Below, piece by piece: positions 51,540 to 61,673 of a stretch of DNA of 64,000 bases. The first letter of the stretch is position 1, and each line of letters begins with the position of its first letter. Position numbers and translations under genes: made by a program. The DNA comes from Myxococcales bacterium. Lineage in GTDB: Bacteria; Myxococcota_A; Polyangia; Nannocystales; Nannocystaceae. The notes under the pieces were generated by a model that worked only from the letters and a program-made list of their open reading frames with translations, was not told where the DNA came from and ran no database searches. The stretch is from the NCBI GenBank assembly GCA_020633295.1, contig JACKDW010000001.1:930001-994000 (forward strand), read 5' to 3'.

Positions 51540-53747
51540 TCAGGCGAGCTCGAAGCGATCGAGCTCCATGACCTTGGCCCAGGCCGCGACGAAGTCGGCG
51601 ACGAACTTCGCCTGCGCGTCGGCGCCGGCGTAGACCTCGGCGATGGCGCGGAGCTGCGAGTTGTAGCCGAACACGAGGTCCACGCGCGAGCCCTGCCACT
51701 TGCGCGCGCCGGTCGTGCGATCGCGCCCGAGGAACACGTCCGGGTCGTCCTCCGACGGCCGCCACTCGGTGGCCATGTCGAGCAGGTTCACGAAGAAGTC
51801 GGTGGTCAGCGTCTCCGGTCGATCGGTGAAGACACCCAGCGACGAGCGCCCCGTGTTGGCGCCGAGCGCCCGCAGGCCGCCCACCAGCACCGTCATCTCC
51901 GGGGCCGACAGCGTCAGCTGCTGGGCCCGCTCGACCAGCAGCTCCTCCGCCGGGCGCGACCCGGCGCGCTCCGAGCGGAAGTTGCGGAAGCCGTCCGCGG
52001 TCGGCTCGAGCACCGCGAATGAGTCCGCGTCCGTCTGCTCCTGCGTCGCGTCGGCGCGCCCCGGCGAGAACGGCACGCGCACGTCGTGCCCGGCCTTGCG
52101 CGCCGCCTCCTCGATCGCCGCGCACCCGCCGAGGACGATCAGGTCGGCGAGCGAGACCCGCTTGTCGCCCTTCTGCGCGCCGTTGAACTCCGCCTGGATC
52201 GACTCGAGCGCCCGCAGGGCGCCCGCCAGATCCTCCGGCGCGTTGACCTCCCAGTCCCGCTGCGGCGCGAGGCGCAGGCGCCCCCCGTTGGCTCCGCCGC
52301 GCTTGTCGCTCTCGCGGAAGGTCACCGCCGACGCCCACGCGGTCGTCACGAGCTGCGCGATCGACAGGCCCGCGCCGAGCAGCGCCTGCTTGAGCGTGGC
52401 CACGTCCGCGTCGTTGATCAGCGCGTGCGTCACCGCCGGGATCGGGTCCTGCCACAGCAGCTCCTCCGCGGGCACCCACGGCCCGAGGTAGCGCGAGCGC
52501 GGCCCCATGTCGCGGTGGATCAGCTTGAACCACGCCCGCGCGAACGCGTCAGCGAACGCTGCGGGGGACCGCTGGAAGCGCCGGGCGATCGGCGCGTAGA
52601 TCGGGTCCATGCGCAGCGCGAGGTCGGTCGTCAGCATCATCGGCGCGTGCCGCTTGTCCGGGTCGTGCGCGTCGGGCACGGTGCCCTGCGCGGACGCGTC
52701 CTTGGGCGTCCACTGGTGGGCGCCGCCCGGGCCCTTGATCAGCTCCCACTCGAAGCCGAACAGGTTGTCGAGGTAGTTGCTGTCCCATTGCACAGGGTTC
52801 ATGGTCCAGGCGCCCTCGAGCCCGCTCGAGATCGTGTCGCCGCCGCGGCCGCTGCCGTGCCGGTTCTCCCACCCGAAGCCCTGCTGCTCGACGCGCGCGC
52901 CCTCCGGCTCGCGGCCCACGTACTTCCCCGCGTCGGCGGCGCCGTGACACTTGCCGAAGGTGTGCCCGCCGGCGACGAGCGCGACGGTCTCTTCGTCGTT
53001 CATCGCCATGCGCGCGAAGGTCTCGCGGATGTCCCGCGCGGCCGCGACGGGATCCGGCGTGCCGCTTGGGCCCTCCGGGTTGACGTAGATGAGCCCCATC
53101 TGCACGGCGCCGAGCGGGTTGGCGAGCTCCCGATCGCCGCGGTAGCGCTCGTCGCCGAGCCACTCGCTCTCGGGCCCCCAGTAGATGTCCTCCTCGGGCG
53201 CGTACACGTCCTCGCGCCCGAAGCCGAAGCCGAAGGACTTGAGGCCCATCGACTCGATCGCGCAGTCGCCCGCGAACAGGATGAGATCCGCCCACGAGAT
53301 CTTGCGACCGTACTTCTGCTTGATCGGCCACAGGAGCCGGCGCGCCTTGTCGAGGTTCACGTTGTCGGGCCAGCTGTTGAGCGGCGCGAAGCGCTGCGTG
53401 CCGGAGGCCCCGCCGCCGCGCCCGTCGCCGACGCGGTACGTGCCGGCGCTGTGCCACGCCATGCGGATGAAGAGCGGCCCGTAGTGACCGTAGTCCGCCG
53501 GCCACCAGTCCTGCGACGACGTCATCAGCGCCATCACGTCGCGCTTGAGCGCCTCGAGGTCGAGCGTCTTGAGCTCCGCCGCGTAGTTGAAGCCCTCGCC
53601 CATCGGGTTCGACTGGGGCGCGCGCTGGTGCAGGATCTTGAGGTTGAGCTGGTGGGGCCACCAGTGTTGATTCGCCGTCGACCCCATCGCCGCGTGGCGG
53701 TGCTGCATCACGGGGCACTTGCTTGCGCTTCCATTGTTCTCTGGCAT
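51540..53747 (-). CDS. katG: Catalase-peroxidase KatG
   Basis: 735 aa, full length. The start follows the family N-terminus. The distal haem site RMAWHSAGTYR contains Arg95, Trp98 and His99; the Tyr (YVNPEGPSG) and Met (ARMAMNDEET) of the Trp-Tyr-Met adduct are present, as is the proximal GGHTFGKCHGA. It decomposes hydrogen peroxide and has peroxidase activity in the cytosol. The second, haem-less half is intact. No OxyR or FurA regulator gene is adjacent. Upstream 290 bases are non-coding. Confidence 0.98.
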   Translation of the reverse strand: MPENNGSASKCPVMQHRHAAMGSTANQHWWPHQLNLKILHQRAPQSNPMGEGFNYAAELKTLDLEALKRDVMALMTSSQDWWPADYGHYGPLFIRMAWHSAGTYRVGDGRGGGASGTQRFAPLNSWPDNVNLDKARRLLWPIKQKYGRKISWADLILFAGDCAIESMGLKSFGFGFGREDVYAPEEDIYWGPESEWLGDERYRGDRELANPLGAVQMGLIYVNPEGPSGTPDPVAAARDIRETFARMAMNDEETVALVAGGHTFGKCHGAADAGKYVGREPEGARVEQQGFGWENRHGSGRGGDTISSGLEGAWTMNPVQWDSNYLDNLFGFEWELIKGPGGAHQWTPKDASAQGTVPDAHDPDKRHAPMMLTTDLALRMDPIYAPIARRFQRSPAAFADAFARAWFKLIHRDMGPRSRYLGPWVPAEELLWQDPIPAVTHALINDADVATLKQALLGAGLSIAQLVTTAWASAVTFRESDKRGGANGGRLRLAPQRDWEVNAPEDLAGALRALESIQAEFNGAQKGDKRVSLADLIVLGGCAAIEEAARKAGHDVRVPFSPGRADATQEQTDADSFAVLEPTADGFRNFRSERAGSRPAEELLVERAQQLTLSAPEMTVLVGGLRALGANTGRSSLGVFTDRPETLTTDFFVNLLDMATEWRPSEDDPDVFLGRDRTTGARKWQGSRVDLVFGYNSQLRAIAEVYAGADAQAKFVADFVAAWAKVMELDRFELA

Positions 53748-54039
53748 TGCGATTTCCGAGTTCGAGTGCCGGCTGCGGTGAGCTCGTGAGCTGCCCTCGC
53801 CCGTCACCGCGCGCCGTCGCGTCGGTCTTCGCGACGCGGCTGTCGTGGGTCGCGGCGAGGTGAGGAGGAGCGCCGCCGGTCCGCGCGCTCCCTCGATCGG
53901 GGCCAGCGTACGTCGAGACCGTGCGCGGTGTCTAACCGAGCGCCGGGCGCCGCGCGCCGGCGATGCGCACGCGCGGCGTCGGAGCGTGGGGGCGCCACAA
54001 ACGAAGAGGTCTCGCTCGCCGGCGCGCGCGCCAGCTCAC
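53748..54039. other. Non-coding gap upstream of katG
   Basis: About 290 bases with no gene, no clear dyad and no tract; it holds the katG promoter and the 3' end of the FG-GAP gene. Confidence 0.4.
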
Positions 54040-55848
54040 CTACCCCGCGGGGACGTAGCCCTGCCGCAGCCAGTTGCCGCGACCTGTCCCCCAGAGCACG
54101 CAATTGTCCGAGGCGCCCGGGAGCGACCAGATCTGCACGCCGCCCTCGCCCGCGCCGAGCGCGTCCTTGAGCGAGAGGACCAGCTCGAGCTCGCCGTCCC
54201 CGTCGAGGTCCGCGACCGAGGGCGCCGCCATCGAGCCGCGCGCGAACAGCTCGATCTTGTGCAGCTCGACGCCGGCGCTGTCGAGCACGACGAGGTGCGC
54301 GGGCGCCAGCGGTGCGCCGGGCGCCCCCTCGGAGAAGGTCGTCAGCAGGATCTCGGGCGCGCCGTCGCCGTTGAGGTCGACGATCAGCGCCTCGCTCGCG
54401 CCGACGTAGGGATCCGCCTGGCCGAACGAGTAGGTCCACAGCAGCTCGCCCGTCGCGCGGTAGGCGTAGAGCAGCCCGTCGTAGGCCGGGATCACGATCT
54501 CGAGCCCGGGCGCGCCGTCGAGCTCGCCGACCGCCGGCGCGGGGTAGGTCGGGTCGATGTTGTTGCCGATCGCGCCGTACGCGAGCGGCGGGCCGCTGTC
54601 CTTGGGCCACTCCCAACCTGGCGGTCGCGTCATGTCGTGGTTGAGCACCCAGACGCTCACGCCCTGGTTCTCGGTCGACTCGCTGTGCTCGTGATCGCCG
54701 CCGAGCACGACCTCGTGATCGCCGTCGCCGTCGATGTCCGCGATCACGGGCGGCGAGTAGGTGAACTCCGAGCGGTCCCCCGTGCCCCAGCCCTGCATGG
54801 CGAGCGCGAGGTCGTGGTAGGCCTCGACGCCCGTCACCCAGCTGTCGGCGAAGTCCTCGTGCGCGGGCAGGTTGGTGCCGTCGCCGTTCCAGGCGCCGAA
54901 GCCGATGGCGTCGTAGGTCGAGACCACGTCGAGCACGCCGTCGCCGTCGAGGTCGCCCGCGCCGATGTTCTGGTTGAAGCCGCCGTAGTCGATGCAGTCG
55001 CCCTCGGGCGCCATGCACTCGCCGACCTGCGGCCAGCCGGGCGCGAGCGCGCCGTCGAGCTTGAACACCGCGGTCGCGGGCCCGGTCGCCTGCTTCGTGA
55101 TCAGGATCTCGCGCTGCCCGTCGCCGTCGACGTCGGCCGCCGCGACGCTGCGCACCTCGGCGCCGCCGTAGGCCTGCGGCCAGCCCGGGAGCAGCTCGCC
55201 GGCGTGATCGTAGACCGCGACGTTGTAGCCGTTGTCGTCCGGGTGCGCGCTCACGGCGATCTCGACGTCGCCGTCGCCGTCGAGGTCGCCGACCACCGCC
55301 GACGGCCACATGCGCACGGTGCCGTGCTCGGGCGAGTCGGACGCGCTGTACGACCAGGCGGTCTGCCACAGCGGCGCCCCGGCGTGATCGTAGACGTAGA
55401 GCACCGAGTGTCGGGCCGCCACGATGTCGCGCAGGCCGTCGCCGTTGACGTCGACGAGCGCCGGGGAGGCGAACCAGTTCTCGTCCCAGCTGCCCGGCAG
55501 CGTCTTGATGAGCGCGGGCGCCTGCACGTCGCCGCTCGAGCCGCCGGGCGCGGGCGCGCACGAGGGCGGCGGCGGCTCGGTCGGCTCGTCCGTCGTGCTC
55601 CCGCTGTCGCTCGTCGACGGGTCGGTGTCGGTGCCGGCGCTCGTCTTCGTCGCGCCCGAGGTCATCGGGCCCGCGGTCGTCGCCGCCGTCGCCGTCGACT
55701 CGGTCGCGCTCGCGTCGCTCGTGGACGCGGACGCGGTCGCGCTCGTCGTCGCGCTGTCGCCGGTGGTCATCGTCGCGCTCGCGCCCGCGTCGTCGTCGCC
55801 GCACGCGAGCAGCAGGAGCAGCGGCAGCGGCCGCGCGAGTTTCAACAT
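54040..55848 (-). CDS. FG-GAP/VCBS repeat lipoprotein (beta-propeller)
   Basis: 602 aa. The signal ends in PLLLLLACGDD (lipobox), followed by about 85 residues of Ser/Thr/Ala/Asp linker. The rest has at least six copies of a calcium-loop motif of the form DxDGDG (DVNGDGLRDIV, DLDGDGDVEIA, DVDGDGQREIL, DLDGDGVLDVV, DIDGDGDHEVV, DLNGDGAPEIL, DLDGDGELELV), typical of integrin-like FG-GAP propellers. It is probably a surface adhesion or scaffold protein. No clear ribosome site is seen before the ATG, so the start is supported only by the signal peptide. Confidence 0.85.
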   Translation of the reverse strand: MLKLARPLPLLLLLACGDDDAGASATMTTGDSATTSATASASTSDASATESTATAATTAGPMTSGATKTSAGTDTDPSTSDSGSTTDEPTEPPPPSCAPAPGGSSGDVQAPALIKTLPGSWDENWFASPALVDVNGDGLRDIVAARHSVLYVYDHAGAPLWQTAWSYSASDSPEHGTVRMWPSAVVGDLDGDGDVEIAVSAHPDDNGYNVAVYDHAGELLPGWPQAYGGAEVRSVAAADVDGDGQREILITKQATGPATAVFKLDGALAPGWPQVGECMAPEGDCIDYGGFNQNIGAGDLDGDGVLDVVSTYDAIGFGAWNGDGTNLPAHEDFADSWVTGVEAYHDLALAMQGWGTGDRSEFTYSPPVIADIDGDGDHEVVLGGDHEHSESTENQGVSVWVLNHDMTRPPGWEWPKDSGPPLAYGAIGNNIDPTYPAPAVGELDGAPGLEIVIPAYDGLLYAYRATGELLWTYSFGQADPYVGASEALIVDLNGDGAPEILLTTFSEGAPGAPLAPAHLVVLDSAGVELHKIELFARGSMAAPSVADLDGDGELELVLSLKDALGAGEGGVQIWSLPGASDNCVLWGTGRGNWLRQGYVPAG

Positions 55849-55950
55849 GCACTTAAAGCCAGACACAGGGTGAGCTTCGCCAGTTCGCCGCCGCGCCGCA
55901 ACCCGGCGCGCCGCCGCGAGCGCGACGCGAGCAGCGGCCCAGAAGGAGTC

Positions 55951-55980
55951 GGTGGCGGTCGGTGGCGGTCGGTGGCGGGC
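55951..55980. repeat. 10-bp tandem repeat
   Basis: Three copies of GGTGGCGGTC (third ends GGGC) in the 325-base gap upstream of the FG-GAP gene. The rest of that gap (55849-56173) shows no gene. Confidence 0.9.
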
Positions 55981-56173
55981 GGCGGCGCGGCGCGGACTGG
56001 CGCGCGCGCGCGGGCCCGACCGGACCCAGGTCGGGCGCGACGCCGACGTCCTCGCGACCGCAGCGCGAGCGCGCACGTCCTGCGCCAAGTGACAGGTTCT
56101 CGAGACGCGCGCCAGCAGGCTTCACCGCCACCGCGCGCGCGCGGCCCCGCGGTCGAAGCGGGTATTCTCTTGT

Positions 56174-57022
56174 ATGTCCGCGCGCGCGCGGACGCGTCGA
56201 AGCGACATGAAGCCGTCGTCCATCGCGGGGACCGTCGCGCTCCTCGCCGCGCTCCTGTGCCTCCGCGTGCTCGCGACCCAGCTGCCGATCCCGGGCCCGT
56301 ACACGCGCGTGGGCTTCGATCTGCTCGGCGGCCTCGCGGCCGTCTGGGCCGCGTCGCACTTCGACCGCGAGGACGGACCGAACCTCGGGTGGTGGCTGGT
56401 CGCCGGCACGCACTGGTTCCTCGGCCTCGGGCGCGTGTGGGCCGCGTTCGTCGCGCCGCCCTGGACGATCCCGGGGGCGCGCGCGCTGATCGTGCTCGCC
56501 AACGTGTGCTGGCCGATGGCGCTGTTCGTGTTCGGGCACGCGCTCGACCGCGGCCTCGCCGAGCTCGGCGGCCGCCGCGGGCGCGCGCTCGCGTGGCTGT
56601 TCGGGCTCGCCGCGCTCTCGCTGGCGCTGTGGGTCATCTACATCGGCGTCTGGACGAAGCTGATCGCCGACGACATCACGGTCGACCGCGTGTTCATCGC
56701 GGGCTCCGACGCGTTCATCATGCTCGCCGACGCCGCGGTGTTCACTGCGGCGGCGCGCCTGCTCGCGATCGCCGCGCCGATCCTCGACGGCGCGGTCGTC
56801 CGCACCTACGCGCTGCTGTGCCTGTCTGCGGCGCTCTCGCTCGGCGCCGAGGCGCTCGTGGTCCTGCAGCCGCAGCTCGAGATGACGCGCCTGGCGGGCG
56901 CGCAGCGCTGGCTCGGCGCGGGCGCGTGGGCGACGCTCGCGGGCGCGGCGGTGCTCCAGGCGTGGATCCTGACCGCGATGCGTCGCGCGCGACTCCAGCG
57001 TGAGCGCGCCGCGACCGCTTGA
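56174..57022 (+). CDS. Multi-pass membrane protein, unknown family
   Basis: 282 aa. About seven hydrophobic helices: IAGTVALLAALLCLRVLATQ, LLGGLAAVWAASHF, GWWLVAGTHWFLGLGRVW, ARALIVLANVCWPMALFVFG, ALAWLFGLAALSLALWVIYI and two or three later. No catalytic motif. A TATTCT box lies 12 bases before the ATG at 56174, so the transcript would be nearly leaderless there; an ATG at 56207 is the alternative start. Looks like an integral inner-membrane protein, conserved only by topology as far as I can tell. Confidence 0.68.
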   Translation: MSARARTRRSDMKPSSIAGTVALLAALLCLRVLATQLPIPGPYTRVGFDLLGGLAAVWAASHFDREDGPNLGWWLVAGTHWFLGLGRVWAAFVAPPWTIPGARALIVLANVCWPMALFVFGHALDRGLAELGGRRGRALAWLFGLAALSLALWVIYIGVWTKLIADDITVDRVFIAGSDAFIMLADAAVFTAAARLLAIAAPILDGAVVRTYALLCLSAALSLGAEALVVLQPQLEMTRLAGAQRWLGAGAWATLAGAAVLQAWILTAMRRARLQRERAATA

Positions 57023-57045
57023 CGCTCGACGCTCGCCGCGCGCCG

Positions 57046-57975
57046 CTAACGCTCGCCGAAGGGCCGCGGCGGGACGCTGGACAGGTACGCCCAGAGCGCC
57101 CGCTTCTCGAGCTCGTTCATCGCCGAGGTCGCCCGCGTCGGCATGAAGGGATCGAGCTTCGTCCCGTCGGGCCGCGCGCCCTCGTTGAGCAGCCGGAAGA
57201 AGTCGTCCTCGGTCCACCCCAGGAGCCCCGACTCGTGCTGCGTGATGTTCGTCGGGACAGGTAACGAGGAGGGCGCGCCGGGGATCGGCCCGCCGCTGTA
57301 GCCCGCGCCGTGGCAGCCGACGCAGAGCTTGGCGACGAAGCGCCCGTACTCGGCGGTCGGCGCGGGCGCGGGCGCCTCCGGCCGCGGCCCGTCGTGATCG
57401 AGCCGGCGCGCGACGTCGAGTTCGAGCATATCCAGCCGGTCGAGCACCTTGCCCAGGAGCCCGACCTCGCTCGGCGGGAGCTCGCCGTCGACCGGCGGCT
57501 GCGCGCGGATGTACGAGACGAGCGCCACGTAGTCGTCGTCGGGCCACCAGTTGAAATCGCTGCACGGCATGAGCAGCAGCGTCGTCCCGTCGGCTTTAAT
57601 GCCGTCGCGCACGGCGCGGATCAGCTGGCCGTCGGTGTAGCGGGCGCCCACACCACCAGCGCCTTTGGTCAGGTTCGGACAGTAGTAGCGCCCGAGCGGG
57701 CCGAGGTCGTCCATCGGCTTGCCGCCCAGGTTCTCCCCGTGGCACTCGAGACAGGAGCCGAGGGACTCCGCGAGGTGACGTCCGCGGGCGATCACCTCGA
57801 CGTCGTCGCGCGCGACGAGCTGGTCCGGCGCGGCGACCTCGTAGACCCGCGCGACGCTGCGGTTGAAGGTCAGCGCGCTGTAGCCGACGAAGCCCCCGAC
57901 GCCGAGCGCCGCCGCCCCGACGAGAATCGCGACGCCGACGAGCGCCCTCTTTACCCACCCCATCACGCCGATCAT
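57046..57975 (-). CDS. Membrane-anchored dihaem cytochrome c
   Basis: 309 aa. N-terminal helix (GWVKRALVGVAILVGAAALGVGGFVGYSA in pieces) anchors the protein; two haem motifs, CLECH near residue 90 and CVGCH near 225, each start a cytochrome c domain. Later Met candidates (PTRATSAMNEL, LLLMPCSDF) may be axial ligands. The tandem arrangement is like the cytochrome subunits of periplasmic dehydrogenases. Start uncertain between ATGs at 57975 and 57963; neither has a strong ribosome site. No dehydrogenase gene adjoins. Confidence 0.85.
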   Translation of the reverse strand: MIGVMGWVKRALVGVAILVGAAALGVGGFVGYSALTFNRSVARVYEVAAPDQLVARDDVEVIARGRHLAESLGSCLECHGENLGGKPMDDLGPLGRYYCPNLTKGAGGVGARYTDGQLIRAVRDGIKADGTTLLLMPCSDFNWWPDDDYVALVSYIRAQPPVDGELPPSEVGLLGKVLDRLDMLELDVARRLDHDGPRPEAPAPAPTAEYGRFVAKLCVGCHGAGYSGGPIPGAPSSLPVPTNITQHESGLLGWTEDDFFRLLNEGARPDGTKLDPFMPTRATSAMNELEKRALWAYLSSVPPRPFGER

Positions 57976-58165
57976 AGCCCGCGCGCGGAGCCCATCGCCG
58001 AGCATCTGCGGCCCCCTCGCGCTCGCGCGAGGCGGTCGAGGCGGGGCGCCGTGGGTGCGTGTCCGCGAATTCCCCACGACGACGGGACCGACATCGCGCG
58101 CGCCGACGATCCGTAACGCCGTGTCGCCAACCTCGAGCCGCGCGACCGCGGTACCATCGGCGCTG

Positions 58166-58459
58166 ATGAGCCGACGCCTCGACTGGCGACCCTACGACGA
58201 CGACCCGATCGCGCGCGCGACCGGGATCTCGTTCAACCGCGAGCCCGCCGGCGAGCTGCGGGCGCCCGCGTCCGCGCTGCGCGTCTACGCCTGGCACATC
58301 GACCACGACGAGCGGCCGGTGTGCTTCGTCGACGCGGACACGCTCGCGCGGGCGCGCGCGATCGCGGACGGGGTGCCGGGCAACTGCGGCTACAACGTCG
58401 ACTACGCGAGCGTGCACGACGATCGCGGTCAGCAGGTCTACAGCGGCCGACCGTGGTGA
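58166..58459 (+). CDS. Small hypothetical protein
   Basis: 97 aa. Starts MSRRLDWRPYDDDPIARATG; the mid part has VYAWHIDHDERPVCFVDADTLARARAIAD and ends CGYNVDYASVHDDRGQQVYSGRPW. No signal peptide and no membrane helix. Coding character is good (balanced amino acids, no Arg-rich shadow look), but I recognise no family. A cytosolic protein of unknown role. Confidence 0.6.
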   Translation: MSRRLDWRPYDDDPIARATGISFNREPAGELRAPASALRVYAWHIDHDERPVCFVDADTLARARAIADGVPGNCGYNVDYASVHDDRGQQVYSGRPW

Positions 58460-58545
58460 GCCGCGCGCGTTCGCCCGCGGGTGACGACGCGAGAAAACCG
58501 CGAACGCGGCTGTAAGCCGGCGCGGCCGCGGTACGTTCAGGTGCC

Positions 58546-61500
58546 GTGCTCGCCCCGTCGCTCCGCCCGCCCCCACCCTCGCGTCGCTGGCTGCGGCTCA
58601 TCCCGCTCGCGCTCGCGCTCGGCTGCGCCAGCAAGGCGCCGCGAGACTTCCGCCCGCCGGCCGAGCCGTCCCCGCCGAGCGCCCCGCTGGAGCTCGACCC
58701 GACGCAGGCGCTGCTCGTCGTCGACGACGGGCCGCGCGCGTGGCAGCGGTCCCAGCTCACCGGCAACACCACGCGGCTCATGGTCGGCGACCACAAGCAC
58801 CTCGAGCTGCACGACGTCGAGGTGCGCGCGCGGATCGAGGGCTTCCGCGCGCGCGTGCTGATCGACTTCGTGTTCGACAACCCCGAGGACGAGACCTACG
58901 AGGGCACGTTCCAGATCCGCCTGCCCGGCGAGGCGTCGCCCTACTTCCTCGCGTTCGGCCAGAGCGCCCACGAGCTGGGGCGCCCGCTCGTGACCACGGA
59001 CGTCGACCTCCTCAACCTCGACCCGCGCTCGCTGATGGCCCGGCGCGCCGACCAGTGGATCACGCCCAAGGAGGCGCGCATCGTCCCGCGCGAGCTCGCC
59101 AACCTCGCCTACGACGAGACCGTGCACCCGCGGCTGCCGCCGCCGACGATCCACGCGCCCGCGCCGCTCCCACCGCGGATCGTGCGTGACCCCGCCCTGG
59201 CTGAATGGGCAGGCGCGGGCGTCTTCAACGCGCGCATCTTCCCGATCGCGCCGCGCAAGGCGCACCGCGTCGTCATCGGCTACGACATGGATCTCGAGCG
59301 CGTCGGCGACGAGCTCGAGCTCGTGCTGCCGATGCCCCAGCAGGTCCCCTCGGTCCACGTCGACCTCGGCGTCCGCGTCGCGCCCGGCGCGAGCGTGCAG
59401 CTGTCCCCGGCGCCCAGCGCCACCAACACCGCGCGCGACGGCGGGCTGCGCTACGAGCTCACGAACCCGAGCGGGCCGGTGCGCCTGCGGATCCCGGCCG
59501 AGCGCGCGCCGCTGCTCACGGGCGGGGACGAGGCGGGCGCGTTCTTCGCGACCCGCTTCACGCCGACGATCCCCGCCGACGCGAGCGCGCCGACGAGCCG
59601 TCGCGCCGTGTTCCTGCTCGACACCTCGATGAGCACGAACCCGGCGCAGATGAACACCTGGCTCGACCTCATGCAGGCGATCCTCGAGCGCAACCGCAGC
59701 TCGCTGCGCGAGTTCGCGATCGTCTTCTTCGACATCGAGGCGAGGTGGTGGCGCGAGCAGCTCGTCGCCAACACGCCCGCCAACGTCGCCGCCGCGCTCG
59801 AGCACGCGCGCGCGCTCGCGCTCGACGGCGGCAGCGACATCGGCGCGGCGCTCGACGCCGCGACGCGCCCGCGCTGGGCCCAGACGCCGCCGCAGTGGGA
59901 CATGTTCCTGCTCAGCGACGGCGCGGCGACCTGGGGACCGACCGACGCCGCCGCGCTCGCGTCGCGCCTCGCCGCGCGCGCGCAGGGGCCGTTGTTCGCC
60001 TACCGCGCGCCCGGCGTGCAGGGGGACCCCTGGCTCTTGCAGCAGCTCACCGACGCGACCTCGGGCGCCGTGTTCTCGATCACCCGCGCCGCCGACATCG
60101 AGCCCGTCGCGCGCGCGCACCGGCTGCGCCCGTGGACCATCGAGCGCGTGACGCTCGACGGCGCCTCCGACCTCCTGCTCGACGGGGCGCCGCGCGTCGT
60201 CTACCCGGGTCAGCAGCTCGTGCTCGTCGGGCGCGGCGCGCCGCCGCCCGGGCGCCGCGATCAGCTCGCGCGCTGCGGCGCCCGGCCGGCGCGGGGTCGC
60301 GCGCGCGCGTCGTCCGGACCGGCTCGCCGCGCCGCAACCCTCGGAGGCTCGCCGCGCGGATCTACGGGCAGGTCGCGGTCGATCAGCTCGAGTCAGCGCT
60401 GCCCGACGCGAAGGCCGAGGCCGAGGTCTTCGCCCGGCACTTCCGCGTGCCCGGGAAGTCGAGCTCGCTGCTCATGCTCGAGACCGAGGAGGACTACCAG
60501 CGCTACGGCATCGTCCCCGCGCGCGACGCCGAGTTCGTCCGGGAGCGCCCGGCGGCCGAGGTCGTCGCGCGCGGCCTCGCGGCCCGGCCGAGCGACCCGC
60601 GCGCGGCGTTCCTCGACGAGCTCGAGCGCCTGCGCGACGCGCCGGGGATCGAGCTGCGCCTCGACCCGCGCCTCGAGGTCCTGCTGCCCGCGCTCCCCAT
60701 CGACATGTTCCAAGCGCCAGACTCCACGCGCGCCCTGCCGGCGCACCTGGGGTCCGACCTCAGCCAGCAGCTCGCCGCGCAGCTGCGCGGCGGCGCCCCC
60801 GACTTCCGCCTCGTCAACCTCGAGGCCGTCAGCCACGCGCGCGCCCACGGGGCCGCCGACGCGGTGCGCGTGCTCTCGTCGCTGATCGAGGCCAAGCCGG
60901 GCGACACGCGCGTCGCCGTCGACGTGGCCTACAGCGCGCTCGCCTGGGGAGAGCCGGCGCTCGCCGCCAGCGCGCTCGAGCCGAGCGCGCGCGCGCTGCT
61001 GGGCCGCGCGCACCTGGCCCACGCCTACGCGCTCGGGCTCGCGGCGCAGGGTCGCGACGTCGAGGCGATCGTGTACTTCGAAGCGGCGCAGCAGCGGCTG
61101 GGCGCCTACGTCGAGGGCGTCGAGGCGCGCGAGCTGCTGGCGCTCGACTACCGGCGCTTCCTCGAGACGCTCGCCAGCGGCGACGGCCCGCTGCGCGTGT
61201 TCGCCGAGCGCCGCGCCGCCGAGACCTCCTACTCGAGCTACCAGGGCGCCGCGCTCGTCGTCGCGCTGCAGTGGACGACGCCGGGCACCGACGTCGACCT
61301 CATGATCACGGGCCCCGACGGCGCGACCTGCGACTACCGCGGCTGCGCCATCTCGGGCGCGCGCATGGGCCTCGACGCGACCGAGGGCTACGGGCCCGAG
61401 GGCTTCGCGCTGCACGACGCCGCGCCGGGCGAGTACCGGATCTCGACGCGCTACTTCTCGGGCGCGCGCCACCGCGACGACGAGGCCGCGCGCGCGCTCG

Positions 61501-61673
61501 TGACGATCTACCGCGACGTCGGCGGACCCCGGGCGGCGGTCGAGCGTCACGCGCTCACGCTCGAGCGCGTGGGCGCGCTCGCCGACGTGGCGACCGTCAA
61601 CATCAGCCCGACGAGCGCGCCGAGCGAGACCGCGGCCGCCGGAGGCGAGACCGCGCTGGAGGTGGTCCGATGA
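58546..61673 (+). pseudogene. VIT/VWA/DUF2135-like lipoprotein with frameshift
   Basis: Lipoprotein signal LALALGCASK, then VIT-like beta domain (ARIEGFRARVLIDFVFDNPEDETYEGTFQI, ARIFPIAPRKAHRVVIGYDM), VWA domain (FLLDTSMSTNPAQMN with MIDAS, MFLLSDGAATWG), helical repeats and a C-terminal DUF2135-like domain (GTDVDLMITGPDGATC...YGPEGFALHDAAPGEYRISTRYF). The first part is open in one frame to about 60270, the second in another. Removing two bases from a GCGCGC tract at 60267-60273 restores a continuous 1,041-codon protein. It could be a true frameshift mutation, recoding, or a sequence error. The GTG start is tentative. Confidence 0.82.

Noticed and set aside
53845..57003. 1,052-codon ORF antisense to the FG-GAP gene
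   Set aside because: Shadow of the real minus-strand gene; composition dominated by Arg, Ala, Val and Asp with no motif.
58546..61673. Two separate genes instead of one frameshifted VIT gene
   Set aside because: The second frame lacks a start codon with ribosome site near the switch, and the domain order matches the other VIT/VWA/DUF2135 gene of this window.
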